Shown in pieces: positions 46,701-54,500 of a DNA stretch of 64,000 nt (the stretch's first letter is position 1; each line of letters opens with the position of its first letter). This stretch comes from Sphaerolaimus hirsutus (Eukaryota > Nematoda > Chromadorea > Monhysterida > Sphaerolaimidae). A model generated the notes under the pieces. The model was not told where the DNA came from, made no database searches, and worked only from the letters and a program-made list of their open reading frames with translations. The position numbers were made by a program, and so were the translations under genes. Location: contig OZ038454.1 in NCBI GenBank assembly GCA_964036195.1, forward strand, positions 1,488,001 to 1,552,000, in the 5' to 3' direction.

Positions 46701-47484
46701 ACATACAAAAAAATACACATACCGTAAATCCTCGAATAAGTCCCCAGGGGAGTTATTTTTTCGTCAGAATATTTTGAGGGGGGAGTGAATCGAGGGGGGC
46801 GTTATTCGAGGGGGAGTTGTTTTTTCGTCAGAATATTCAGTACATAAGTACGTACATCGCCCCTTTGGGTAAAGCATTCTTTTGTGTTTACGTCGCATAC
46901 GCTGCACTGCCTCGATCGCATCGATGAATCAGACCAGTGCTTTTTTTGGTCTGTCTGACTTCATCGAAATGGTTTGAATGTAACACACCTATTTGCATTG
47001 ATCTGAGGTGGAGTTATTCGAGGGGGGAGTTAATTTTTCCTCACGCTCAAAAGAGGAGGGAGTTATTCGAGGGGGGGGGGGGTTATTCGAGAGGGGGACT
47101 TATTCGAGGATTTACGGTATTGCCAAAAAGCACATTGCCAAAATGGTGGTGAAACGCATTGATAACCAGAAGTGTGTTAATAAACCTTCTACGCAATTCA
47201 AGAACCATTTACACATTTCAAACTCAGCAGCCAGCCTAGCGCCAGGTGTCAGTGCCATGCACGCTTGTTTTGCACCAATTGAAGCCACAACGGATTTATC
47301 AAATTCCACACTTGCCCACTCACAGGGCGACAGCGGTGGGCCCCTAATGGCCCGCAAAAATGGCAGCTACGTGCTGGCTGGAGTAGTTTCCTGGGGCTCC
47401 GGCTGCGCCAGAGAGGGCTACCCTGGCGTCTACGTGCATGTGCCCTACTACAGGCAATGGATTCGTGAGAAAAGTGGTCTGTGA
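28729..47484 (+). CDS. Secreted CUB domain plus trypsin-like serine protease, copy A, 11 exons
   Basis: Exons: 28729-28908, 31391-31535, 33750-33887, 36943-37311, 39091-39241, 41880-41941, 42118-42140, 42343-42422, 44050-44126, 46254-46411, 47326-47484. Phases agree throughout, giving 527 codons. Signal peptide at residues 1-19 ([14 protein letters not shown]). Exons 1-3 form one CUB domain ([37 protein letters not shown]; four Cys). Exon 4 is a Thr/Ser/Pro/Val repeat linker ending [10 protein letters not shown]. Exons 5-11 are a full S1 peptidase: MVGG, LTAAHC (His57), [10 protein letters not shown] (Asp102), VKPICLP, GWG, MDACKGDSGGP (Asp189, Ser195) and VSWGSGC. Asp189 predicts cleavage after Lys/Arg. 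The layout resembles extracellular CUB-proteases such as ovochymase-like enzymes; the physiological substrate is unknown. Introns are loaded with transposons. The downstream paralogue confirms the splice sites of exons 1-6. Confidence 0.88.
28989..29596. mobile_element. hAT-like MITE, AGTTGTTAAAA family, TSD GTCAAAAG
   Basis: CAAAGTTGTTAAAATACC ... TTTTGCAACTGTG with perfect duplication GTCAAAAG at 28981-28988 and 29597-29604. Sub-terminal motifs are GTGTAAGCGTAA. Starts 80 bp into intron 1 of copy A. Confidence 0.9.
30040..30476. repeat. Fold-back element, TACCGTATTACCTCG termini
   Basis: TACCGTATTACCTCGAAATACC ... ATTCGAGGTAATACGGTA. Intron 1 of copy A; inverse of 5738-6152 over its interior. 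Confidence 0.85.
30688..31126. repeat. Fold-back element with AATATAAGG units
   Basis: TACCGTATTACCTCCAATATAAGG ... CTTATATTAGAGGTAATACAAAACGGTA. Same terminus as the G-rich family but the sub-terminal unit is CTCTAATATAAGGTACC. Intron 1 of copy A. Confidence 0.8.
31125..31369. mobile_element. TATACTC-type MITE
   Basis: TATACTCCGGTTACTTTACACC ... GCCGAGTATA. Abuts a fold-back element (30688-31126) on its left and ends 21 bp before exon 2 of copy A (31391), so it supplies much of the region just upstream of that acceptor. Confidence 0.8.
31624..32144. mobile_element. hAT-like MITE, CAGAGTTGTTAAAA family, TSD GTAACGAT
   Basis: CAGAGTTGTTAAAATTACTG ... ACGTTTTAACAACTATG with perfect duplication GTAACGAT at 31616-31623 and 32145-32152. 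The interior is repeats of GGGAAAACGTAAAAAATCACC. Lies in intron 2 of copy A. Confidence 0.93.
32212..32618. repeat. Fold-back element, TACCGTATTTCCTTG termini
   Basis: TACCGTATTTCCTTGAAATACC ... TTTCGAGGAAATTCGGTA. Intron 2 of copy A. Confidence 0.82.
32722..33637. mobile_element. hAT-like MITE, GGCACC-rich family, TSD CCCAACAG
   Basis: Terminal inverted repeat TAGTGATGTAAAGGCACCGG / CCGGTGCCTTTAACATCACTA, perfect 8-bp duplication CCCAACAG at 32714-32721 and 33638-33645. Both ends are dense clusters of GGCACCGGTGCC motifs, and the centre (about 32960-33415) is ordinary AT-rich DNA. It is nested inside a fold-back element in intron 2 of copy A. Confidence 0.93.
33646..33702. repeat. Right part of a fold-back element split by a hAT insertion
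   Basis: ACCCGGGGATTTATTCGAGGATATACGGTA, with its left part before 32714 (ACCCTGAATAACTTCCC...CAA). The interrupting hAT element is 32722-33637. It ends 48 bp before exon 3 of copy A. Confidence 0.7.
34117..34955. repeat. Fragments of GGCGCC-rich hAT-like elements flanking other repeats
   Basis: A left end (TAGTCATGGAATGGCGCC, 34117-34160) and a right end (CTGGCGCTTTTCCATCACT, about 34835-34955) have the same orientation as the two ends of one element. A TA-target MITE (34223-34470) and unrelated sequence lie between. They may be one interrupted copy or two fragments. Confidence 0.55.
34223..34470. mobile_element. TATACTC-type MITE (inverted orientation)
   Basis: TATACTCGGCGGACATGATACTC ... 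GGGTGTAAAGTAATTGGAGTATA, the reverse orientation of 9606-9855. Lies in intron 3 of copy A. Confidence 0.8.
35475..35682. mobile_element. Palindromic MITE, TGATACGCACATCTGCCCG termini
   Basis: TGATACGCACATCTGCCCGATA ... TATCGGGCAGATGTGCGTATCA, with TTTTTTCACTTGACAC inside inverted as well. A longer related palindrome is at 700-1085. Confidence 0.75.
35944..36402. repeat. Fold-back element, first of a back-to-back pair
   Basis: TACCGTATTTCCTCGAAATACC ... TTTCGAGGAAATACGGTA, two bases before the next element, which is largely its inverse. Together they form a palindrome of nearly 0.9 kb. Confidence 0.85.
36405..36836. repeat. Fold-back element, second of a back-to-back pair
   Basis: Begins TACCGTATTTCCTCG; its right terminus is eroded (CGAGGAAAAAAG). 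The interior inverts that of 35944-36402. Ends about 107 bp before exon 4 of copy A. Confidence 0.82.
36943..37311 (+). CDS. Copy A exon 4: 7-residue repeat linker (TPSTVSV)n
   Basis: Acceptor CATTCAG, donor CACCAG|GTGCCA. About 15 units of a 21-bp minisatellite encode TPSTVSV and variants between the CUB domain and the protease. The high Ser/Thr content suggests an O-glycosylated stalk (inference). The exon ends [12 protein letters not shown], whose Cys probably pairs with the protease domain (the Cys1-Cys122 type of disulfide). The same exon in copy B is only 90 bp and has no repeat array. The unit length is a multiple of three and lacks stops in other frames, so long shadow frames appear on both strands here. 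Confidence 0.85.
37310..37862. mobile_element. TGTAAAATG-family element at the start of copy A intron 4
   Basis: Left end CCAATCCCAAAGCCTGTAAAATG begins at the exon 4 donor; right end TTTACAGGGTGCGGGACTGG. The interior is repeated AAATGTCATGTAAAATG. Present at the same place in copy B, so the insertion predates the gene duplication. Confidence 0.75.
38258..38510. repeat. Truncated copy of the GACCCCGTTTACACGG palindrome
   Basis: Starts AAGACCCTGTTTACATGG and follows one arm and the loop of the 18154 element to GACAACTGCAAAAGTTTTGC. The second arm is missing. Lies in intron 4 of copy A. Confidence 0.7.
38688..38920. mobile_element. TATACTC-type MITE (inverted orientation)
   Basis: TATACTCAGCGAACGTGATACTC ... 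GGGTATAAAGTAACTGGAGTA. Ends about 170 bp before exon 5 of copy A. Confidence 0.78.
39788..40667. repeat. Degraded AGTTGTTAAAA-family fragments
   Basis: CAGAGTTGGAAAAACATATTG at the left, with CGTTTACGTTTT runs at 39800-39865 and 40500-40640 and a right end TTGTACAACTCAGC. Unrelated sequence (39995-40490) lies between. Lies in intron 5 of copy A. Confidence 0.5.
40668..41730. mobile_element. CATAGGCGGC fold-back element, about 1.06 kb
   Basis: Termini CATAGGCGGC / GCCGCCTATG, flanks CTCAGCAC and CTCTGCAC (7 of 8), so an 8-bp, hAT-like target duplication. Inner arms 40780-40890 and 41455-41590 are inverted copies of a repeated ATGAAACACG motif. The centre shows no coding capacity. Lies in intron 5 of copy A. 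Confidence 0.85.
41942..42117. mobile_element. Introner-like element: intron 6 of copy A (TGTAAAATG family)
   Basis: The whole 176-bp intron is one element. Left end GGTGCCACTCCCAGACGCTG, right end CAGCGTCTGGGAGTGCCCCC, complementary at about 24 of 27 positions when extended to TGTAAAATG. The donor (CCAG|GTGCCA) and acceptor (GCCCCCAG|) lie at the very ends of the inverted repeat. Removing it joins GAHNKYTP to EQTRAASQ in frame. Confidence 0.72.
42118..42140 (+). CDS. Copy A exon 7: 23-bp microexon of the protease domain
   Basis: Between acceptor CCCCCAG and donor CCAG|GTGCCA. It links phase 1 to phase 0 and reads EQTRAASQ, joining ...FGAHNKYTP to [20 protein letters not shown]. This restores the usual S1 spacing between the His and Asp exons. 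A longer version starting at 42099 was considered but breaks the frame. Both flanking introns are repeat elements of the TGTAAAATG family. Confidence 0.7.
42141..42342. mobile_element. Introner-like element: intron 7 of copy A (TGTAAAATG family)
   Basis: 202-bp intron with left end GGTGCCAGTACCGCACACTT, TGTGTAAAATT repeats inside, and right end CATTGTGCTGGTAGCGGCACC, an imperfect inverted repeat. Donor CCAG|GTGCCA; acceptor GCACTCAG|GTACACG lies 8 bases beyond the right terminus. Confidence 0.65.
42788..42986. mobile_element. Inverted-repeat MITE, CCTGCGCACACYAGTTTTCAC termini
   Basis: CCTGCGCACACCAGTTTTCACACG ... CGTGTGAAAACTAGTGTGCGCAGG. Related pieces at 6795-6990, 24765-25080 and 39606-39750. 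Intron 8 of copy A. Confidence 0.75.
43062..43276. mobile_element. TATACTC-type MITE
   Basis: TATACTCAACAGACACGATACTC ... ATCCGAGTATA. Partner of 13826-14019, so the family is dispersed. Lies in intron 8 of copy A. Confidence 0.8.
43459..43998. mobile_element. hAT-like MITE, TAGGGTGTCAA family, TSD ACCGAGAC
   Basis: Same termini, with perfect duplication ACCGAGAC at 43451-43458 and 43999-44006. The motif array reads TTTTCCGTTTCC, opposite to the 5001 copy. It ends 51 bp before exon 9 of protease copy A (44050). Confidence 0.93.
44380..44790. repeat. Fold-back element, TACCGGATTACCTCG termini
   Basis: TACCGGATTACCTCGAATTATT ... TTTCAAGGTAATACGGTA. Intron 9 of copy A. Confidence 0.82.
44878..45245. 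repeat. Fold-back element with AATAAAAG units
   Basis: TACCATTTTTCTCCTAATAAAAGTCC ... CTCTAATAAAAGGTATACC. A further variant of the same terminus, abutting the next element. Intron 9 of copy A. Confidence 0.6.
45242..46064. repeat. Fold-back element interrupted by a TA-target MITE
   Basis: TACCATATTTCCTTGAAATACC ... AATTCAAGGAAATACGGTA. Without the insertion (45329-45881) it matches 7356-7600. Intron 9 of copy A. Confidence 0.85.
45329..45881. mobile_element. TA-target MITE (AACTCGGCGGACAT family) with proven empty site
   Basis: Inserted in the fold-back element 45242-46064. The related element at 7356-7600 has the uninterrupted site AAATGCATAACAGACG; here it reads AAATGGATA, insert, TAACAGACA. 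So the insertion duplicated TA, as Tc1/mariner-type elements do. Termini AACTCGGCG...CTGCCGAGTT. Confidence 0.88.
46720..47119. repeat. Fold-back element, TACCGTAAATCCTCGAATAAG termini
   Basis: TACCGTAAATCCTCGAATAAG ... CTTATTCGAGGATTTACGGTA, a good inverted repeat of about 20 bases. Intron 10 of copy A. Confidence 0.85.
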
Positions 47485-47780
47485 TTAGTGTTGTTGGCAC
47501 TGAGCCAAGTATATATGTACACTGTATGCAAGTTTGCAGAATACCTACATTCAAATGTGTGAAATGATTTGCATTTCTTTTAATGTAGTATTTGTATGTG
47601 AATTGTGATGTGATAGTGTAGATCTTTAAAAAGGTACTCTGTTCCCTGCGTTGATTTGACCATTCTGCCCCCAGCTTGAAGAAATGATAGATGCTGCGTT
47701 GAAGATTGTACCGGTCACATCAGTCCCAGCAACCATTGGTGTGTGTATGTGTTGTGAAGCGTCGTTAAGTGTCTGCAAAC

Positions 47781-48154
47781 TAGGGTGTAAAATTTTTGTT
47801 TTCCATTCTGTTTTCTGGCTGCTGAGATTTTTTTTCCGTTTTCCGGCCACTTTATTTTCCATTTCCGTTTTTCTGGCTAAATTTTCAGTTTTTCCGGCCT
47901 TTTTCTGTTTTCCGCCTCAATTTCCAGTTTTTCCGCTTTTTTCCATTTTCCATATCAATTGTCCATTTTTCCACCTCATTTTATCTTTTTCTGGCTCCAC
48001 TTTCTGTTTTCTGTTCCAGCCAAACTGGTAAACATTCATGCAGATTGTCAATTATGTACATTTTTTCTGTTTCCAGCAAAATTTCTGCAAATTTATTTGT
48101 TTTCCAGCAAAACTTCAGCAAATTTTTCCTTAAAAAATTTTTTTTGACACCCTA
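47781..48154. mobile_element. hAT-like MITE, TAGGGTGTCAA family, TSD CTGCAAAC
   Basis: Starts TAGGGTGTAAA, ends TTTGACACCCTA, with perfect duplication CTGCAAAC at 47773-47780 and 48155-48162. It lies about 300 bp downstream of the copy A stop codon. Confidence 0.93.
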
Positions 48155-48230
48155 CTGCAAACAGACACTTTCCGATGCTTCATGAAGCATGCCAGTACTT
48201 CCAGACACATCACAAAGTATCCCATACAAA

Positions 48231-48874
48231 TGAGGCGTCCAATTCTAAAAGTCGACAAGTCCAAAATATGAAAATTTCGAGTTAGGCCCGGAAACGTCAT
48301 CTGGGGCTACTTCCGCAGATTTTTCATCATTTTCCATAAATTTTTTGACCTCACATTCCCATATGGCATAGTGCCAAATTTGACATTTTTTGGGAAAAAT
48401 GCAAAAAATTTGGGCAAAAAGTCGACAAGTCCACTTAGTTTTGGGCTAGACGGCGACAAGTCCATCCTCTTCATCCTTTTTTTAATAAGAAAAAACGCAA
48501 GAAATGTGATAAGTCCACTATGGGCACCGATTTCTAAAGGTCGACAAGTGCATAAATTTCCCATAAGGGAGGACCAACGCGGGCAGGAACAAAGATGTTC
48601 TCGCGTGCAAGAGGGCGACAAGTCCATTTCCCTCCCAAAAACAGTTTTGCTCTGACCGAATGAAATTTTATGGACACCCCATTTTTCACATATACGTTGG
48701 GATTAGGGGCTGAAAATTTGACACTTTATTGTCAACATATGGAACTTAATGGAAAGCATGAGAGAGCCAAATTGGACAAGCACCACGGGCCTGGAATTGG
48801 GTTTGAAACTTAAAATGCGATTTACTCAAAATCGCATTTTGAGGACTTGTCGACTTTTAGAATTAGACGCCTCA
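48231..48874. mobile_element. Palindromic MITE, TGAGGCGTCCAATTC termini
   Basis: TGAGGCGTCCAATTCTAAAA ... TTTTAGAATTAGACGCCTCA. The motif GTCGACAAGTCC recurs about six times inside, in both orientations. Intergenic between protease copies A and B. A related motif is at 51100-51200. Confidence 0.75.
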
Positions 48875-49899
48875 AATGTATTTGTAGGACAAGCGCCAGT
48901 GTTGTGACGTGTCTTCCACAATTTTGGTAGTGCCTGAAGCATGTGGAAGATCACACTTGAAGATCATAAATCTCAATAGTAGCTGGTGGAAGTGCAAGTG
49001 TGTGGATGTGGAAACACAACACTTCATGCGGATCTAGTCTGCTTCCTGACACATCACACACCCACTTTTTGGTCTGAGTGTTTGATGCTGTTATATATTC
49101 AATGTGTTGATGTGCCTGACTTCCAACATGTCTTCCAACATCATGAGTGCATCCAATGCCATTTCATAAAAATGTATTTTTTTGATTAGAATTGCAATAC
49201 TTTGACAGTCAAATCATGTTCAACAATCACACCCATTCTTTTGTGTGTGTTTTTATTCAGACATTGTTATCACACTATGCTGTCAAAAAAATCTTACAGA
49301 AAATGGAAAATAAAAAATATTAGATGCTGGAACAATAAAAAGGTAAATCTTTTTCAATCACTCATCTTCATCATAAAATAGAAAACAGAAAAAATTGTCT
49401 GCAGAAAATGGAAAACTTTTAATTAAGATGTTAAAATGGAAAGTTAATAGGAAGGTAAAAATTATTCAGCCACCAAAATGGAAGATGAGCTGAAAAATGG
49501 CAATGAAGGGTAGAGAATTTAGCTGCTTGAAAACTTGACAGAGGAAAGATATATAAAATTTCAGTGGCCGGAAAATGAAACGTTTACAATTTTGCAACTG
49601 GCCAAAATAAATGGAAAAGGTCAGTGACAACCTATCCTACACTCCCCACATTGCAGCATCTATTGTTATTGGTGCTTGGTAACAAAAGCCTTTTTTACAC
49701 TTGCACTTTTTACATCACTATATAATGCAACTTTGGATTTGCAAAACATATTCCTATCCCACGGGTGTTCATGAGAAAAATTTATCAATAACAATATATG
49801 CAGATTGCAGGTGTATACAAACCACCGGTGTGAAGAGTAGAATATATTCAAGCTGAAGGTAAATCCCTCTCAGAAAAAGAAACTGTATTGCTGATCTAC

Positions 49900-50725
49900 C
49901 ATGATCAGTGGTGAAGTGTCTTCACACAGACACATGCAGACACTTCAACACACTTGATCAATTTCCAAGCATTTTGAAATGTAAACAATATAGTAATAAA
50001 GTTCATGAAGTGTCTGTGAAGCGCCTGCCCATTGGTGATCAGGCTCTGGAGTGTGATCACCCGGGCACTTCACAGTTCAGACCACTTCACCGCATGAGCA
50101 CTTTATTTGATGTCTGAAAGCTTCAGAGAATTGGCGTGAATGTGTTGTGAAGTGGTGTGAATTGTATTCAGAGTCTCCAGTCATGAGAATAACCAGTGTT
50201 TGGTGGTGCTTTCCACATGTTCTGGTCATATAGTTGATTTCATTTCAATTTATATTTTGCTGTTGGTTCTGTGTGTGGAAACGGAGTGCCGGCATTGTGA
50301 AGTATTTTGTAACGCTTTGGAAGTTTGTGAAGCATCAGTGAAGCTAGATTTGTGTGTGGAAGATACTATACAAAGAGCCTCGTAGTGCTGGTGGAAGTAT
50401 ACCACTTCACTTGCACACACCCTGCTTCAATGCACTTTACAAACTCATTTTTCACTTGACCGAAGGTACAGCAAAAAAATCGGTGCGCTATGAAGTGTCC
50501 TGAAGTGTCTTCACGCGATTTCGGCGTGAAGACACTTCACTGCATCCAAGACACTTCACGAAACATGTATGCTGCAAGGTTTCGTGAAGTACACTTCACG
50601 AATTTCGGTCTTCGTGAAGTTACTCGAAATGTGTGGAAGAAGCTTCACTTCAAATCTCGTGAAGTGTGTGGAAGTGTTTTCACAAAGGCAGCTTCCACAG
50701 AATTCACGAATTTTTTTTTACCAGT
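49900..50725. repeat. GAAGTGTCTTCAC-rich fold-back region
   Basis: Dozens of GTGAAGTGTCTTCAC and TTCCACAC motifs in both orientations between 49905 and 50720, with a less repetitive centre. Shorter pieces with the same motifs occur at 13985-14290, 20275-20460, 21365-21470 and 48885-49150. The open frame here (to 50948) follows from the motif, not from a gene. Confidence 0.55.
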
Positions 50726-51523
50726 GGGTAGTCCACTCTACTTGTACTGTGCTTGTTTGCATTGCAAGTATTCAAATGTCATTTTGCTAATCATTCTGTC
50801 TGAAAAAGTTCTACAAGGATTCATTTTACCAAAGTCACTGAAAGCATCAACAATAACAGTAAAAGTTAAAAATCAAAATACAAATCAAGAACTGAAAAAC
50901 TTCTATAGCTATTATTCTGTTTCTTATTATTATTCCAAGGTGCCATAAGATTTTTCACCCACCAAATCTACATGCCAAGGTAAGTCTGCATAACTTTTGC
51001 TTCATGGTTTTTGTTTCAAATGATGGTGGTAGTGGTTGCCTTTTGAAACCCAGCTGTTTTAACTTAACCATCATGCCATGTATTCAATTATGTACAGCTG
51101 TTAGAATTTAGTGTCCATGGTGGACTTACCAAAGTCCTTGTTTTTTTCCATGAAAAAATTATGTTTGGAGTGGACTTATCGACTGCCTGATGTTGAGTGA
51201 GTTCATGCTAGATTTGTTCGTCAGTCTTGACTTCATGCCAGATTTTCTTGGAAATTTGTCAAATAGTATAAAAATGCGACACTTGTAAAAGGAAACAATT
51301 GACGTCAAAGAAACATTGGAAAATGGTGAAAAATTTGTGGGACCCACCCTAGATCATAGATGCTGTTTCTAACCTTCAATCAATCTTCAAAGTTTTTGAC
51401 TTACTGAATTTTAAAAGTTGTCGTCTCAACCGGGATTTCACAAAATTTCACAACCCCCCAGTGCGACAGGGCAACTGAAGCAACAGGGGAAAATACTGCA
51501 CTGCGACAGCAACAAAAGACGAG

Positions 51524-54500
51524 ATGCAAAAACACGTAGTGCTCTGCGTGATCGCTACAATCACAGTGCTGGCACATTGCCAAAAGATAATCACTGTGAG
51601 CGGTGCTGGCGAGACCATACAGTCTGATAATTGGCCCGGGAAATACACAAATAACGTGCAGCACAGATGGACTTTCAAGGGGGCGGATCCGACAAAGGTA
51701 GGCGAATTAATGGTAATGTAAAAAGTGTGGATTATTAAGGGGGTGGTGTCGAGAGCGAAATGCACTGAGCACATCTGTGTGCTCAGTTACCATAATTTTT
51801 CGAAATAACCCCCAAGTGTTTATTATTTTATCAGCAAATATTAAGCTGGTTAATTCAAAGGGGGCTTATTTGAGCAGGGTTTATAATTTTGCCAAAAAAG
51901 TTTTATCAACATTTAGACAATTACACCTCAAATTACTCTAAATACCTAGCTGGAAGGCAATTGTTTATTTATTGTTCCCTCAACCTCCAGCCAGAGAAAC
52001 AATGAAATGCATCATTACCCTTCGAAGACAACATTAAGCCGGTAAGACAAGTAACAGTAAGACAACATTAAAAAATTGTCCGCCGACAAATCAATTTCAC
52101 GGTGATGCCCTAAAATCAATTTGTCAGCGGTCATTGCATGAAATGGCGATCGACAAATTGATTTTTGGGCATCACCGTGAAATTGATTTGTCGGCGGACC
52201 ATTTTTCATCGAACATTTTTCATTCAAATTCGAATTTAACATCTTCCATATGAAATTTTTTCATTCTAATACGAGTATTTAACATTTATTTTCTACAAAA
52301 ACTTGAAAACATGAAAATAATAAATTTTTCGGTGACGTTTTATTTGTCTTATCACATTATATTTATCGTTATGCTGTAAATCCCGCTATATATATATATA
52401 CTAAGTAAATTACTGCACGTGACGACTGCAAAGGTTAATGTCACTGGATATTTAACAATTTGCAGCCCTTACATGTCCACTTCGAGAGTCTGTTCTCAAT
52501 TGAACATAGTTTGACTGGATGGTGTTTTGACTTCGTCGCCATATTCGATGGCATCACACCGCCCGAACGAGCTTGCGATTTTTTTGCTGACGTCAATTTA
52601 TGTTAGTGTTGGGCATATTTACTTCCAGTTGAAAAACAACTTTGGTCACTTCATTTTTGAAGTCGGATTAGTGGTGCGAAACTTGAATATGCCAATTTTT
52701 TCCAGTTTTGTAAATAATATGAAGAAAATGTTGGTAGATAATGCTGTCATATACTTTAGACAAACAGAAATCATAAGCCAAAAAGGTTTTTGCAAAATCT
52801 CTTTACAGTCAACAATGATTATACATGGCAGCTTTCTTAGTCCCATCTGTATGAAAACTGCATGAACAGCAATGCATATGACTCCAAAACTCTATATGTG
52901 GGTCATGTATGAGTTATGTATGACCTGTGGCCATCAAATACAGTATTTTATGCCTTATATTCATTTTGTAGACGACTGCACATAAAGATCATATTATAGA
53001 GAAAAAAAGTATACATATTATTCAGATCATATTTATTGTTCATTGGTAATTTTTGTTGGGAATCATGATGTTTGTTCAGTGATACTACTTCCACATCTGA
53101 TCGAATATAGCTGTGTGATAGCAGCCATTGTGAGAACACTATGAAGTACTAACCAACCAAAACCACTCAACCCCCAAACCCAGCATGCCATGGCCCACTT
53201 GTCCAGGCCCAGCTTGAGCAACTGGTGCATGCGCTCCTTTATTTTTTTTGCTTGTGGCTTGCCGACCGACTGGCCTTCCGCTGGTGTCCTTTGCCAAAAC
53301 TGGCTGACTCTAGCCCACCTGGTGCCCGCGCTCGCCCAGTCAGCCGCAGTTTGTGTGGGCCTCGATCAACGTAGACCGCTGTGCCACCACTGCTGCACAC
53401 ATTTTTTCTAGCCGTTGGCCAATGCCTCCCGCGCCGGCTCGTTTCCAACAAAGGGTGGGGCTGAATCCTTGTCGCCCTCAATTGGGTGCGCAATGCGTCT
53501 CGCGACGGGCCCACACATACCAGCCACCCAGCTGAAGCGCATCGCAGCATGTGATAAGCGCATGGTCGATTTTGTTGTGCAATATTCCCATGACTTTAGG
53601 CGACACCCAGCCCAGCGACAAGTTTAGGCTCAACATGGCTAGTTTTGGCTACCTGGGCTCGACGCACCTCCCTGTGCTCGGCAAGGGGGATCAAAGGGGA
53701 TCAAAGGGGCAACCCTTCGGGGACACACATACAATAAAACTTTGTGCTTAATAAGCGCTCTTGGCTTGCTTAAGGTTGAGTTGTGTAGTTTATACAAGGC
53801 CGGAAACTTCGGTTTCCAGAACTTGGGCTACACTTCCAACTGACTGCTTTTTGAGCTACAAAATCAATTAATAGATTAGAGCAAAAGTGGTCAATTGGAA
53901 AGTTGAAAAACTACACAACTTGGCAAGCTTGGTGTGTGTTGGAGGGACGGCTTGGTGTGTAGTCAACACTTTGCTGTAATTCAGCTTTGCTGAACAGACT
54001 TTAATTGATTCAACCCATTTGCATGTTGGTGTTGCATTATTTAATCACATTTTTCACCATATTATTTGGACCATTTGTGTATTTCATTCCCGACATTGTT
54101 TTGCCTTTTGCACCGTTGATTTCGCATAATCATTTTTTGTCGCCCATTTCAACTCGCATTGACATTAGTTCGAATTTTTCATTGTGCAACAATAATTCAT
54201 TGGTGGTGTATTGTAATCCCGATCGGGATTATATGCTTCGCACTTTTTCTTGCTTTGTGATATTTTCTTTTGTTGGTGTAGTTGGGTATGGCTTCTGGCT
54301 CCGGTGGGGTTGAGGAGGTGGCAGTGAAAGTGGCGGATTTGGCCGTGGTCGGCGCGGACGCTGCCGCACCCGCCCAGGTGAGCGCGGAAGCAAAGGCGCC
54401 CCCAAAGTCGAGTGCAGCCGATCAGCGCCCAGGCGCGTTTTCATCCAAGCAGCGGCCCACATGGCCAAAGCTGTTGGCAGAGATTCCTTCAACAATAACG

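Larger units (their letters stand above)
47485..51523. other. Intergenic region between protease copies A and B
   Basis: Holds a hAT-like MITE (47781-48154), a palindromic MITE (48231-48874), a degenerate GGAAAA-rich stretch (49290-49620) and the GAAGTG-rich region. No exon recognised. Confidence 0.5.

Noticed and set aside
47120-47325. Frame running into GDSGGPL from upstream ([15 protein letters not shown]...)
   Set aside because: First read as protease sequence. The true preceding exon is 46254-46411, ending MDACK, and the acceptor CACTCACAG at 47325 makes this stretch intron.
50490-50948. 152-codon frame
   Set aside because: Mostly GAAGTGTCTTCAC repeat; no family resemblance.
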